Positions 41,814 to 51,742 of a stretch of 58,603 bases of DNA are shown in pieces. Source of the stretch: Akkermansia sp. (lineage in GTDB: Bacteria > Verrucomicrobiota > Verrucomicrobiia > Verrucomicrobiales > Akkermansiaceae); assembly GCA_030525455.1 (NCBI GenBank), contig JAUNER010000013.1:1-58603 (forward strand), in the 5' to 3' direction. Each line of letters starts with the position of its first letter. Position 1 is the first letter of the stretch. A model generated the notes under the pieces. That model was not told the origin of the DNA. It searched no databases and saw only the letters and a program-made list of their open reading frames with translations. The position numbers and the translations under genes are program-made.

Positions 41814-42732
41814 TTTTTAGAGCTTGTTGCATGGCTCTTACATCTGGTTTTATACCGAACCACCGTTCAAAAGCCAAAGCACCTTGATAAACAAGCATAG
41901 AAATTCCATTTACAGCCCGAGCTCCTTTTTGATAAGCCTCTTGTTGTAATGTCGTTGAGTGTGTTTGAAGGTCGTAGATGAGGTGATAGGGTTCTAGTAA
42001 ATGAATAGGTAGCGGTGAACCATCGGTTGATTTAAGCCCTAGTGAAGTAGCATTGATGATTAGTTCGGCATCAGCTACGGCTTCATTGAATCTCGGAGTG
42101 TTGTTTTCATAAGCCGCTAATCTGTCTGATGAGCCTGATAATCTATTCTCGTCCCGGAAATAATGAGAAAGGCTTGATTTTAATGAGTTGAGTTTTTCGG
42201 CAGAGCGACCTGCTAGAGTGAGCCGCTCACAGCCATTCATGGCACAAGTATAGGCTAGTGCTAAGCCAGCCCCACCACATGCACCTAAGAGAACAATTTT
42301 TAAATCTCGGAGGTCCATAGAGAATTCATCTCTGATGGCATACGCAAAGCCCGGACCATCTGTATTGAAGCCGGAAATGGAACCATCGTTTTCAAACACG
42401 AGAGTATTAACTGCTTCTGTGGCCTTAGCTAGAGAATCTGCATTAGTACATAGTTTATAGGCTCGTTGTTTGTGAGGAATGGTGACATTAGCACCAATAA
42501 AGCCTTTGGTCTGAAGGGTCTTTATAACATGGTCAAATTCATCCGGACTGGCCTGAATGCGGATGTATCGAGCATTTATTTTTGCCGCGTTGAGGGCGGC
42601 TTGTTGCATGAGTGGTGATTTGGAATGAGCGATAGGGTCGCCGATAACGGCTAATTTTGCAGGTAATTCGTGCCCTTGGTTGATGATGTCAGCGTCAGAT
42701 AATAAATCTGTAAGGGTGTAATAAGGTTTCAT
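41806..42732 (-). CDS. aroE: Shikimate dehydrogenase
   Basis: ~308 residues. LAVIGDPIAHSKSPLMQQAA, GANVTIPHKQRAY (Lys catalytic) and GFNTDGPGFAYAI are the substrate-site motifs. LLGACGGAGLALAY is the NADP-binding loop and INATSLGLK a late conserved stretch. It reduces 3-dehydroshikimate in aromatic synthesis. I use the ATG at 42732. The longer frame to 42783 would overlap oppF and has an unlikely sequence. The segment before LAVIGDP is ~25 residues longer than usual. Confidence 0.92.
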   Translation of the reverse strand: MKPYYTLTDLLSDADIINQGHELPAKLAVIGDPIAHSKSPLMQQAALNAAKINARYIRIQASPDEFDHVIKTLQTKGFIGANVTIPHKQRAYKLCTNADSLAKATEAVNTLVFENDGSISGFNTDGPGFAYAIRDEFSMDLRDLKIVLLGACGGAGLALAYTCAMNGCERLTLAGRSAEKLNSLKSSLSHYFRDENRLSGSSDRLAAYENNTPRFNEAVADAELIINATSLGLKSTDGSPLPIHLLEPYHLIYDLQTHSTTLQQEAYQKGARAVNGISMLVYQGALAFERWFGIKPDVRAMQQALKNV

Positions 42733-42760
42733 AAAATTTGCATGAATGGTGAATTGCTGA

Positions 42761-43774
42761 TTATGGATGCATGAGTTTAGCACGATTCCAATCCTCTGGC
42801 GAGAGCGAACACGGGTCAGGTGCCACCCAGTGGTTTGGCTCTAATTCTATGGGGGTGAGGTCTGCACCAATGGTTTCCGGGTAAGCCGGGTGCTGAATAC
42901 GATGCCCAAATGCAGAACCTAGAGGCGGATTGATAGGAGAGGGAACATCTCCCGGCAATGGTAGAAGCTCTGATTTCTGAGAAGGATCCGGATTGGGAAT
43001 AGCATTTAGGAGGGCTTTGGTATATGCGTGTTTGGGATTGTAGTAAATAGTCTCGGCATCAGACATTTCTACGATTTTACCTAAGTACATAACAGCTACT
43101 TTATCAGAAATGTGTTTGACTACAGCTAAATCATGAGCAATGAAAAGGTAAGAAAGATTCCTTTCTTCTTGAAGCTCCAATAAGAGATTTAGCACTTGAG
43201 ACTGAACAGAAACATCCAGAGCAGAAACTGGTTCGTCTAAAATAATGAGGTCCGGATTAAGAGTTAGTGCCCGGGCTATGCCAATACGTTGCCGTTGACC
43301 ACCGGAAAATTCAAAGGGGAATTTATCAATAGCATTGCCTGGTAATCCCACCCGTTCCAATAGACCACGTACCCATTCCCGACGCGAAGCCGGAGTTCCA
43401 ATCCCATGAATAAGATAGGGTTCTGCAATGATTTGTCCAATAGATTGGCGTTGGTTAAGAGACTCTGCCGGGTCTTGGAAAACCATTTGAATGCTTGGTC
43501 GCAATGGTCGCATTTTTCGTTGAGAAATAGTAGCCAAATTGTGTCCCTTAAAGTTAATTTGTCCGGCAGTAGGTTTTAATAAGCGTACTAAGCATTTGCC
43601 AATAGTTGATTTTCCACATCCTGATTCACCAACCAGCCCTAGTGTTTCTCCGGGGTTTATTTGAAAGGTCACATCATCCACGGCCTTTACCCAGCCGGAT
43701 TGGCGTAGAAATATGCCGGAACGAACCGGAAAGTACATTTTTAAGTTTTTAACTTCGAGTAATGGAGCATTCAT
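42761..43774 (-). CDS. oppF: Oligopeptide ABC transporter ATPase, OppF/DppF type
   Basis: ~337 residues from the ATG at 43774 (MNAPLLEVKNLKMYF). Walker A GLVGESGCGKSTIG, signature FSGGQRQRIGIARAL, Walker B LIILDEPVSALDVS and the OppF-type C-terminal extension (HAYTKALLNAIPNPDP) are present. It pairs with OppD to drive peptide import. It begins 2 bases after the oppD stop. The frame is open to 43897, but that would overlap oppD by ~120 bases. Confidence 0.94.
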   Translation of the reverse strand: MNAPLLEVKNLKMYFPVRSGIFLRQSGWVKAVDDVTFQINPGETLGLVGESGCGKSTIGKCLVRLLKPTAGQINFKGHNLATISQRKMRPLRPSIQMVFQDPAESLNQRQSIGQIIAEPYLIHGIGTPASRREWVRGLLERVGLPGNAIDKFPFEFSGGQRQRIGIARALTLNPDLIILDEPVSALDVSVQSQVLNLLLELQEERNLSYLFIAHDLAVVKHISDKVAVMYLGKIVEMSDAETIYYNPKHAYTKALLNAIPNPDPSQKSELLPLPGDVPSPINPPLGSAFGHRIQHPAYPETIGADLTPIELEPNHWVAPDPCSLSPEDWNRAKLMHP

Positions 43775-43776
43775 GG

Positions 43777-44757
43777 CTAGTGGACATTGGTACAGCGTGG
43801 ACAAGCTTCTACAAAATGGTCTGGTGCAATTTCTATAAGGGGCGGTCTTTCTGTCAATTCTTGAGTAGGAACGCCCATTCGTTGGCAGAAGCGACACCCT
43901 TGTACAAAATCTGCAATAGCTGCTACTTGCCCAGGAATGGTGGGTAGTTTGGTTTTTCTAACAGCAGTAAGTTGTGGTATAGAGGCTAATAAGCCTTTGG
44001 TGTAGGCGTGTCTTGGATTTGAAAATAACTCGAGCACAGGAGCTTTTTCTACCACTCTACCGGCATACATTACCACAACGGAATCGCAACTTTGAGCAAT
44101 GACCCCTAAATCGTGAGTAATGAGAATGGATGAAGCCCCCATTTCTGATTGAAGTTCTTTAAGTAGTGCTAGAATTTGAGCCTGTACAGTAACATCAAGG
44201 GCAGTCGTAGGCTCATCTGCGATAATTAATTCCGGGTGACAAGCCAGAGCAATGGCTATGACGACTCTTTGTCTCATCCCGCCAGAGAGTTGGTGTGGGT
44301 ACTCGTCGATTCTTTTTTCCGGTGAGGGTATGTGTACGCGATGAAGTAGCTGAATGGCCGCTTCTCGGGCTTCTTTTGCATTTAAGCCACGATGAATCAT
44401 GAGAGATTCTGCAATTTGGCGACCAATGGTATGCACGGGATTAAGAGCCGTCATGGGTTCCTGGAAAATGACACCTATATGACCACCGCGGATGTCTTGC
44501 ATCGTGGCGGCATCCGCCTTTACTAGGTCTTTACCCTGAAAAATGATTTCCCCCTCTAGGATTTTACCCATAGGTTGAGGGAGTAATTTAACGATAGACA
44601 TAGCAGTAACGCTTTTTCCACAGCCAGATTCACCGACGATACCGACGCATGACCCTTTAGGTACAGTAAAGCTAATGCCGTCTACTGCTTTTAACATACC
44701 GGATTCTGTTTGAAAGCCGGTGACTAGGTTTTTTATTTCTAACAGAGGCGTGCTCAT
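43777..44757 (-). CDS. oppD: Oligopeptide ABC transporter ATPase, OppD/DppD type
   Basis: 326 residues. Walker A GIVGESGCGKSVTAMSI, signature LSGGMRQRVVIAIAL and Walker B LIIADEPTTALDVT. The C-terminal segment has the cysteine cluster CRFCQRMG...ACPRC typical of OppD/DppD, thought to hold a 4Fe-4S cluster. It is third in the minus-strand yej/opp operon, 3 bases after the binding-protein gene. Confidence 0.95.
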   Translation of the reverse strand: MSTPLLEIKNLVTGFQTESGMLKAVDGISFTVPKGSCVGIVGESGCGKSVTAMSIVKLLPQPMGKILEGEIIFQGKDLVKADAATMQDIRGGHIGVIFQEPMTALNPVHTIGRQIAESLMIHRGLNAKEAREAAIQLLHRVHIPSPEKRIDEYPHQLSGGMRQRVVIAIALACHPELIIADEPTTALDVTVQAQILALLKELQSEMGASSILITHDLGVIAQSCDSVVVMYAGRVVEKAPVLELFSNPRHAYTKGLLASIPQLTAVRKTKLPTIPGQVAAIADFVQGCRFCQRMGVPTQELTERPPLIEIAPDHFVEACPRCTNVH

Positions 44758-44760
44758 GAT

Positions 44761-46995
44761 TTAGAGATTCATGTCTGGGTGTGGAATGGATGGCACAGAG
44801 GGGAATGTGTCTTTTGGTTCTTTTTTTTGTAAAGAATCAATTTCTTCTGTGAAGCGGAATTGGTCGTAAACTTGGTCAGATTCAGGGAAGCTTTGCTTAT
44901 TTCTTTTGGCTTTGAGAGTTTCTTTTTTAGCCTCTGTGTCAATCCAATATAAATAACTTTCTACGGGGTCGAAGATAGAGGGATGGCTGAATTTTGTGGT
45001 TTCGCTATCGGGCCAGCAAACCCATCGCCAGTAGGCTAATCGCGTGAATTCTGTTGTCCATGCCGGAATCCAAATGGCTTCATCGTGAATTTTTTGTTGT
45101 ACTGCCCAGGTCGCTTGTAGTAGAGCCTCTTCTGAGGTGGCATTGGTTTCGGCATCTAGCAGACAATCCATTTCTTTATCTGCAAAGGAATTGATATTAT
45201 TTGTATAGGGCATGATTCCTCCTCGTTCGTCATAAGCGTGACGAGAGTGGAAATTTTGTTCATTAAAGGGGTGGGGGGGTGAAATTCCCCAAGCCATGAA
45301 TGAAGCTTGAGTTCGTTTTTCCATGATTTTACGGAATGCCACAGTTGAGTCAAGTGGGTCGAGCATAATGTCTAGCCCACATTTGCGAGCATCTTCTTTC
45401 AGCTTAATCAAGCTAGTGGATGTTGTGGGGGAAGCATTTGAGTAGGTTATTGTAAATTGCAGTCGAGTCCCATCCGGCTTTCGTAAAATCCCATCGGGGC
45501 ATGGTATGGTATAGCCTGCTTTTGCAAAGTATGAGCGAGCGAGCTCGGGGGAATAGTGGCGAGCTTTGATGTGAGGGTTAGTGAATTTACCAAATCCGGA
45601 ACAGAATGAATTTAATCTTTGAAAATCTCCTCTGAATGTCGTGTTAATCACATTCTCTATGTCAAAAGCATGGTGCGTTCCTAGGCGCACATTTTTATCG
45701 TCGAACGGTGCTTTGGCACAGTTTAGGTAAATGCCAAGTGGGCTACGAGGGTAGATATTGTAAAAGGTGGCACGATTAATGTAGCCATGGTGGACTTCCG
45801 GAATTTCCATGCGGTCATGCCAAAGTTCCGGTTTGGTGACATCCATGATGTCTAATTCACCAATGCGGAAGAGTTCCAGAGCTTTTGATGGTTCTGCAAT
45901 GTATTGATAAACAATTTTATCGACATTGTTTGTATACTTGGTGAATTTTTTGTCTTTAGCCCACCAGTCTTTAACTCGCGTCATAGTGATTTGTCTGCCA
46001 CGAATCAGACCATTGGGGTCGGGGGTGTATGCCCCGGTAGTGGGGGGCACTCTCCATTGATAACGTTCGACATAATTGGGACCAAATTCGCTATAAAAGT
46101 GGGGCGGAGATGGGTGAAATAATGAGCAGTAATACGGTAGAAGTGGCTTAGCTGTTGGGATGGTGACAGAAAAGCGAGAACTGTCGTAAATGGTGATATT
46201 GGTACAGTTTTGATAGTAGAAATTAGAGAAAAATACATCCTTAGTGTATTCTGAAGTTCTGATGAAGAGATTTACCAGCAAGTCGATAGTTTTCACCTTT
46301 GAACCGTCAGAATAACGAGCATCCGGATCGAGTTCGAAATAGACTGTTTTTTTGTCAGGTGCTTCTGCCCATTTATGAGCTAAGCCCGGGATAATTTTCC
46401 CCGTGACAGGGTGCATACTAATGAGCCCGATGCTGATTTCATCGTAAAGTTTTGCTCTAAATGTGCTGTTGCTGTTGGGACCTTCAGCTCGGAAGGTATC
46501 CGGATAGGAGCCTGCTGCCCAAACGCGAAGAACTCCGCCTTTTTTTGCCTTTGGGTCACCGATTTCCGGGTTGTTTAGTCCGTTTTCCCAAACGAGATTG
46601 GCTGGTATTTCAGAAGCTTTGGAAAATTTAATGTAATCGCCGGCGGCTAGTCTTTCTTTGATAATGGTCAGCTCAGATTCGAGTGAGATAAGTTGAGTTT
46701 GGAGCTTTTCGCGTATGGAGTCATTATTTTCTTTGAAATACTTATCTCGCAGGATTTTTATATCATTCTTTTTTGCTAACTCTTCTTTGAGTAATTTTTC
46801 ATGTATTTGTTTATTCCATCGTTCCGGGAAGCCCTCAAACCCAGGTGGAAGTGTGCCAAATGGGGCATTGCTGTGCCAGCTAATTCCTTTGTTGCGATTT
46901 GTTTCTTCGCAGGAAATAAGACTAATTATACAAATGAAACTAAGTATAGTTAGTAATGAGGTCTGAATGTTTAACTTAATGTTCATTTGAATCAT
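44761..46995 (-). CDS. Peptide ABC transporter substrate-binding lipoprotein, YejA-like
   Basis: 744 residues, longer than usual (~600). The lipobox is ISLISC (Cys29). A ~120-residue Lys/Glu-rich, probably coiled region (residues ~50-125) precedes the SBP_bac_5 domain, which starts at GGVLRVWAAGSYPDTF. FELDPDARYSDGSKVKTID and a binding-site stretch near SFMAWGISPPHPFNEQ fit the YejA subgroup (microcin-C/peptide importers). Its start overlaps the upstream permease stop (TAATG). The coiled insert may be a spacer from the outer or inner membrane. Confidence 0.88.
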   Translation of the reverse strand: MIQMNIKLNIQTSLLTILSFICIISLISCEETNRNKGISWHSNAPFGTLPPGFEGFPERWNKQIHEKLLKEELAKKNDIKILRDKYFKENNDSIREKLQTQLISLESELTIIKERLAAGDYIKFSKASEIPANLVWENGLNNPEIGDPKAKKGGVLRVWAAGSYPDTFRAEGPNSNSTFRAKLYDEISIGLISMHPVTGKIIPGLAHKWAEAPDKKTVYFELDPDARYSDGSKVKTIDLLVNLFIRTSEYTKDVFFSNFYYQNCTNITIYDSSRFSVTIPTAKPLLPYYCSLFHPSPPHFYSEFGPNYVERYQWRVPPTTGAYTPDPNGLIRGRQITMTRVKDWWAKDKKFTKYTNNVDKIVYQYIAEPSKALELFRIGELDIMDVTKPELWHDRMEIPEVHHGYINRATFYNIYPRSPLGIYLNCAKAPFDDKNVRLGTHHAFDIENVINTTFRGDFQRLNSFCSGFGKFTNPHIKARHYSPELARSYFAKAGYTIPCPDGILRKPDGTRLQFTITYSNASPTTSTSLIKLKEDARKCGLDIMLDPLDSTVAFRKIMEKRTQASFMAWGISPPHPFNEQNFHSRHAYDERGGIMPYTNNINSFADKEMDCLLDAETNATSEEALLQATWAVQQKIHDEAIWIPAWTTEFTRLAYWRWVCWPDSETTKFSHPSIFDPVESYLYWIDTEAKKETLKAKRNKQSFPESDQVYDQFRFTEEIDSLQKKEPKDTFPSVPSIPHPDMNL

Positions 46996-48602
46996 TATTT
47001 GTAGGTAGTAAATTTTTTCGGGTCAAATGCTTCGCGTACAGCTTCCCCTACAAACGTGACGAGTAAAAGCGTAATGACAAGTGCCGCAAATGCTGAGCTT
47101 ACAATCCAACTTGCACTTAGGTCAGCTAAGCCATCATTTAACAGTCGTCCCCAGCTTGCATAAGTATCCGGTAATCCAAATCCTAAATAGTCCAGTGATG
47201 CTAAGGCCAATATGAGTGCAGATACACTAAATGGGACTAAGGTCACTAAAATAGCAACGAGATTGGGCATGATGTGAATAAAAAGAATACGAGGAGTACT
47301 AGCACCGATGACACGAGCCGCCGCTACATAGTCCCTGGCTTTTTCTTTCATAGTAGATGTTCTGAGCTGATAGGTCATCCCCATCCACCCAAACATGATA
47401 AGCAGACTTAGCAGTAGAAACATCCCCTTCATTTGATAGGGTACTAAGTCAGAAATAATCATAATGACGAATAAAAAGGGAATCTGTGAAAAAATCTCTA
47501 TCAATCGTTGCATACTTAGGTCAAATAGACCACCAAAGTAGCCCATGAGCATCCCAAAGGTAATACCAATCAGATAAACAGTGGGAAGGTAGAAGAGGGC
47601 GGCTTTCATGTTTACCTGTAAGCCGCCATAGAGGTAAGCGAGAATGTCTGCTCCCTGTGTGTTGGTGCCCAGTAAGTGACCGCCAATTAATGGTGGGGCC
47701 GGATGATAGTGAATTTTGTAGATGTCATCCATTTCCGTAAGCTTCAGGAATTTATCTTTTGTGCCTGGGCCTGTGTAGTTTTCAGAAATGAGTTTATTGT
47801 TTTCATAAGTGGCATTGTAAACTTCTGTTCTATCTGCTAACCAACCTATGGCACGGTCTACTTTCTTCCCTTTGCGGAATTTGTAGCTAATGTGAGGCAA
47901 GACGTCATCTGCCTGATGCAAGCGTGAGGCCAGCCCGGAATAGGGCTGCCCATTGTTATCAAGTACGAGTCCGTCGGTGCTTAATTTGAGTTTTTCGTAG
48001 CTGGGGGGGGAGGTGTCTCCCGTCGGGGCAAAGGGAATGAGGGGCATGATGACTAATGTGGGATAGCCCTGTGTGCCACTGTGCTTTTTTAAATCTCGGT
48101 AATTAGCTTCAGCCTCTGCTAGGTCGCCTTTTTGACCAAAGGTGGAACCAGGGTAGACCTTCCTAATAAAAGCCGGGAAATACCAGCCGTCATCTTGAAT
48201 AACAAGAAGTGCTTTTTTCCCACATAGGGACTGGTCTAAACATGCTAGAAATGTCAGGATGAGAATGATGAGTAGAGAAATATAGCCACGAGCTATACTT
48301 TTGAAACGACTAATTCTACGTTGAGTAATGGGGGAGAGATGAAATTCTTTCTTTTTCTGACAAAGTAACACAATGCCGCAAAGTAAGAGAGATAATGAAC
48401 ACGCCCACCCAAACCAGAGAAATTTACCCTGCGGTAGGAAGAGGTGCTGACTATTTTGGTCGGCACAGTCGTAGTGTAAGTATGCCATTTCTCTAGAGAC
48501 GGTAAATGGCCAACTCAGCGTGGGTAATAATAGCCCACATAGCTCGCCAATCGACATGATGACTGCTAGAATTATGAATAGATAGGCAAGTTTTTTTATC
48601 AT
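46995..48602 (-). CDS. Peptide ABC transporter permease, YejE/OppC-like with a large insert
   Basis: 535 residues, ~200 longer than usual. Three hydrophobic segments near the N-terminus (~5-25, ~48-66, ~107-124) precede a ~170-residue polar region containing SGLASRLHQADDVLP-like and HYHPAPPLIGGHLLGTNTQGAD, the latter matching the conserved HxLGTDxxGRD site of OppC/YejE. A normal BPD_transp_1 core follows with the EAA loop AAARVIGASTPRILFIHIMP. It forms the channel with the YejB-like protein 4 bases upstream. The extra N-terminal part is unusual. Confidence 0.88.
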   Translation of the reverse strand: MIKKLAYLFIILAVIMSIGELCGLLLPTLSWPFTVSREMAYLHYDCADQNSQHLFLPQGKFLWFGWACSLSLLLCGIVLLCQKKKEFHLSPITQRRISRFKSIARGYISLLIILILTFLACLDQSLCGKKALLVIQDDGWYFPAFIRKVYPGSTFGQKGDLAEAEANYRDLKKHSGTQGYPTLVIMPLIPFAPTGDTSPPSYEKLKLSTDGLVLDNNGQPYSGLASRLHQADDVLPHISYKFRKGKKVDRAIGWLADRTEVYNATYENNKLISENYTGPGTKDKFLKLTEMDDIYKIHYHPAPPLIGGHLLGTNTQGADILAYLYGGLQVNMKAALFYLPTVYLIGITFGMLMGYFGGLFDLSMQRLIEIFSQIPFLFVIMIISDLVPYQMKGMFLLLSLLIMFGWMGMTYQLRTSTMKEKARDYVAAARVIGASTPRILFIHIMPNLVAILVTLVPFSVSALILALASLDYLGFGLPDTYASWGRLLNDGLADLSASWIVSSAFAALVITLLLVTFVGEAVREAFDPKKFTTYK

Positions 48603-48606
48603 TCTT

Positions 48607-49995
48607 TTAGTCGAATTTGATGCGAGGGTCGATTGCCGCTACGATGATGTCAGATATTAAATTACCAAGAACCATGAGGAACGAGGTTAGCAGTAGTGTG
48701 CCCATGATAAGGGCGTAGTCTTTATCCATTAGTGCTTGATAACTAAGCATGCCAAATCCCTGGATGTCAAAGACTTTTTCTACGAGCATTGAGCCTGCTA
48801 CGATGATACTGATAAGACCGCCTAGAGTTGAGGCAATGGGGATGAATGAGTTTCTGAACGCATGGCGTACTACCGCTGTCCTAAAGCTAACCCCTTTGGC
48901 CATCGCTGTGCGTACGTAATCGGCAGATAGGTTGTCCATGAGATTGTTTTTCATCATCATGGTGGTGATGGCAAATGAACTGATCACGTAGCATATTAGT
49001 GGGAGTACTGTATGGTGTAATAGGTCAATGGCTTGTTCCCCAAAGCCCATGCTCGAAAATTCCGGTGAAGTTAGTCCGCATAGGGGGAACCATTCGAGTC
49101 TAGCTCCTAAATAAACGACAAGTAAGGCTCCTAAAGCAAAGCCGGGTACGGAATAGCCTAGAAAGATAAGTGCGGAAGATAAGTTGTCTATAAATGTTTT
49201 GTGTTTAATTGCTTTAATGATGCCTAGGGGGATGCACACAGAGTAGGTGATGATGGCACTAAGGATGCCGAAGTAAAGAGAGACCGGTATTCTTTCGATA
49301 ATCATATCCCATACAGGCTCATTGTATTTGAAAGAATTGCCCATTGTTCCTTGCAGAATACCATCGAAATCTGTTTGGTACATGACTGCACGCCAAGCGT
49401 AGCTTTTTTCTTTGTTTTTTAGGGCTATTTCATTGTCGAGTTGTCTCATTCTTCGTCCCCAGCGTTCGGCTCTGTCGCGAGGGGATTCGATGAGGACTTC
49501 CCAGCCTTCGGCTTTAACTTTTCTATTTGGAGTACCGGAGAAGTAGGCGTCTTGTACTTTCGAGGAATCAGCAGATTCTCTGATGACAACGACTTGTTCG
49601 CCTGTTTCGTAGAGGTTTATTCTCGTATGGAGAGGTGAGACACCGGCGTATTTATCATCTGAATTTGTATCCTCGGATTGTGGTTCGAGTGGAAATTCTT
49701 CCTTGGAAATAAAGATTTTTTTGGGGACTAGTCCCAGCCATTGGAAGTATGCGGTAGAGATGGGTTCGTGAAGGTTGTACTGTTCTTCCAGGCGTTCCAT
49801 GTCAGGCTCGCTGAGGTTGTTGTCTCCTCGTTGAGTTCCGGCTTTTTTCCCGGACATTGCAGTCATGCTTTGTTGCTGCATCATTTGTTCGATTGGTCCG
49901 CCGGGAACCAATCGGGTAATGAAAAAGACGAGAAATGTAACCCCTAAAAGAGTTAAGGGCATTAAAAGAAGTCGCCGTATGATGTAGGTTTTCAT
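48607..49995 (-). CDS. Peptide ABC transporter permease, YejB/OppB-like with a large insert
   Basis: 462 residues, ~100 longer than usual. The first membrane segment and FITRLVPGGPIEQMMQQ open the family domain. Residues ~45-210 form an enlarged periplasmic part (YETGEQVVVIRES, APSRDRAERWG-like). Six-segment core and EAA loop RTAMAKGVSFRTAVVRHAFRN follow. First gene of the yejB-yejE-yejA-oppD-oppF operon on the minus strand. Confidence 0.9.
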   Translation of the reverse strand: MKTYIIRRLLLMPLTLLGVTFLVFFITRLVPGGPIEQMMQQQSMTAMSGKKAGTQRGDNNLSEPDMERLEEQYNLHEPISTAYFQWLGLVPKKIFISKEEFPLEPQSEDTNSDDKYAGVSPLHTRINLYETGEQVVVIRESADSSKVQDAYFSGTPNRKVKAEGWEVLIESPRDRAERWGRRMRQLDNEIALKNKEKSYAWRAVMYQTDFDGILQGTMGNSFKYNEPVWDMIIERIPVSLYFGILSAIITYSVCIPLGIIKAIKHKTFIDNLSSALIFLGYSVPGFALGALLVVYLGARLEWFPLCGLTSPEFSSMGFGEQAIDLLHHTVLPLICYVISSFAITTMMMKNNLMDNLSADYVRTAMAKGVSFRTAVVRHAFRNSFIPIASTLGGLISIIVAGSMLVEKVFDIQGFGMLSYQALMDKDYALIMGTLLLTSFLMVLGNLISDIIVAAIDPRIKFD

Positions 49996-50016
49996 TAATT
50001 CAAACTGGTGCTTGAA

Positions 50017-50754
50017 TTAAATGCCGGCACTTAGGCGGGTGGCTAACATCTCTGGTAATCCCGCATTGATGATGCGTCGTTGAGTTTCTGCTATATCGTA
50101 TTCGATTCTGCGATGGTAGAATGTCATCGTGTCTTCATCTAAAATCCCGTATGATGCTCGGATGTCGCCATCTCTGGGTTGACCGACAGAGCCGACATTG
50201 ATGAGGTATTTGAATTCCTTATACAAAGGGATGTCGCCTAGTTCGTATTCGTGAACTGCTCCATCATGTTGGATGAACGCACGTGGTACATGAGTGTGAC
50301 CATTGAAACATAAGAAACGCCCTTCAACGAGCATATTTAGACTATGAGTAGCTAAATCACAATTTGTGACGTATGCCCATGAGTTTGGTTTATCTTGTGT
50401 AGCATGAACAAGAACGACTCCATTGGGTTGAATACGTTGGAAGGGGGCTCGTCGCAGGTATTTTTTGTGGTCTTCGTTGAGTTGGCTCCTTGTCCACATC
50501 AGAGCACTATAAGCGACGGGATTCATGTATTGAGGGTTGTCATCAGAAATTGCCTCTTCATCATGATTTCCCCGTACGGTTGGTATTTGTAATCCTTTGA
50601 CAAGTTCCAAACATTCCACAGGGTTTGCATTGTAGCCAACGATGTCTCCTAGACAATAAATAGCAGAGCATTGAAGCTGTTCAATGTCTCGTAGCACTGC
50701 TTCCAAAGCCGGTTGGTTGGCGTGAATGTCGCTGATTAAGGCAATTCTACTCAT
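50017..50754 (-). CDS. Calcineurin-type metallophosphoesterase
   Basis: 245 residues. Metal-ligand motifs in order are ISDIHAN (9-15), CLGDIVGY, RGNHDEEA, VLVHA and NGHTHVPR. The YfcE/MPP superfamily hydrolyses phosphodiesters of nucleotides or related compounds; the substrate is unknown. The long RIEYDIAETQRRIINAGLP end is typical of a subgroup often annotated as metallophosphatase. Probably single, just upstream of the yej operon on the same strand. Confidence 0.88.
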   Translation of the reverse strand: MSRIALISDIHANQPALEAVLRDIEQLQCSAIYCLGDIVGYNANPVECLELVKGLQIPTVRGNHDEEAISDDNPQYMNPVAYSALMWTRSQLNEDHKKYLRRAPFQRIQPNGVVLVHATQDKPNSWAYVTNCDLATHSLNMLVEGRFLCFNGHTHVPRAFIQHDGAVHEYELGDIPLYKEFKYLINVGSVGQPRDGDIRASYGILDEDTMTFYHRRIEYDIAETQRRIINAGLPEMLATRLSAGI

Positions 50755-50840
50755 GGTCTTTCGGGTAAAATAATAATGATTATTTACAGTTTGCCAAGAA
50801 TAGAACGTGTCGGTATGTAGATAAATTTTATAAATTAAGA

Positions 50841-51722
50841 TTATGGCTGCTGTGTGGCTGGCCTGGGTAGTGAGTCGAGTTTTTTTCTTACCCCATCAAT
50901 GGGGTAGTGAAGTGTGTTTTGAAGGTGTGCTGAAAGCATTTCTCTGGCTTCTTCGGCGGTTGGGTAGAGTTCGTGGAAGGGGATTCTTTGGCTCTCGGGT
51001 AAATTAAGCCGATTTTCTAAGGCAAAAAGTATGTTAATCATACTTGGCGTGCGATAGGCTTTCACCGCATAAAGTTTTTTACCTAGTTCATAGGCTTCTG
51101 CGGCTTTTGATGGGACTCTGGCTAGGGAATAAAATTCTTTTCTGGCGACTCGATATGAGGCACCGAGCTTACAGGCTTGGTGGTAGGCTTGGGCCGCTTT
51201 TTGGAAATCGGGTAGGCGGTAGGTGTCGCTGTATAAGTCGCCTAGTTTATTGTATAAAAACCAGTTGGTTGGATTATATCGAATGCCGTCGATGAGAAAT
51301 TTTCTTCCGGTTTGGATGTATTTTTTGAACCCTTCATGGCGTTCCATAGGGGTGAGGTTCGTATTATCCAGCATCGCAGAGGCGGCATTGTAAGCTAAGT
51401 GCCATGACCCATTGTCCCAATAAAAATTTGAGTGTGGGGCAAGGGCTGTGATTTGGTTGTAGCGTTTTTCTAATTGATGCCAATCAGACCGCATGAAGCA
51501 ATCAAAAGCATCCATGCTTAGAATGGCCGCTATAAGCGGACGTAAGCCGCCTAGTGAGATAACGCTGAGTTGTTGCTCGAGCATTTCATCTGCATTAAGG
51601 TTCATTTGCTCAGTGAGTAGCTGAGCTTTTGTTTCTTCTTCGATGAGATGCTGTTGTAACGGTAGACGTATAATGCCAAAAATCAAAATCGCCGTGATGG
51701 TGATAAGTAGGTTTTTCAGCAT
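50841..51722 (-). CDS. Membrane-anchored TPR-like protein
   Basis: 293 residues. One N-terminal membrane segment (~5-22) is followed by an all-helical region. WFLYNKLGDLYSDTYRLPDFQKAAQAYHQACKLG looks like one clear TPR-type hairpin within more degenerate ones. TPR proteins are protein-protein scaffolds. It is 20 bases downstream of panE on the same strand. No specific function can be given. Confidence 0.65.
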   Translation of the reverse strand: MLKNLLITITAILIFGIIRLPLQQHLIEEETKAQLLTEQMNLNADEMLEQQLSVISLGGLRPLIAAILSMDAFDCFMRSDWHQLEKRYNQITALAPHSNFYWDNGSWHLAYNAASAMLDNTNLTPMERHEGFKKYIQTGRKFLIDGIRYNPTNWFLYNKLGDLYSDTYRLPDFQKAAQAYHQACKLGASYRVARKEFYSLARVPSKAAEAYELGKKLYAVKAYRTPSMINILFALENRLNLPESQRIPFHELYPTAEEAREMLSAHLQNTLHYPIDGVRKKLDSLPRPATQQP

Positions 51723-51742
51723 TTCTGTCTCTGGGGGATGTC

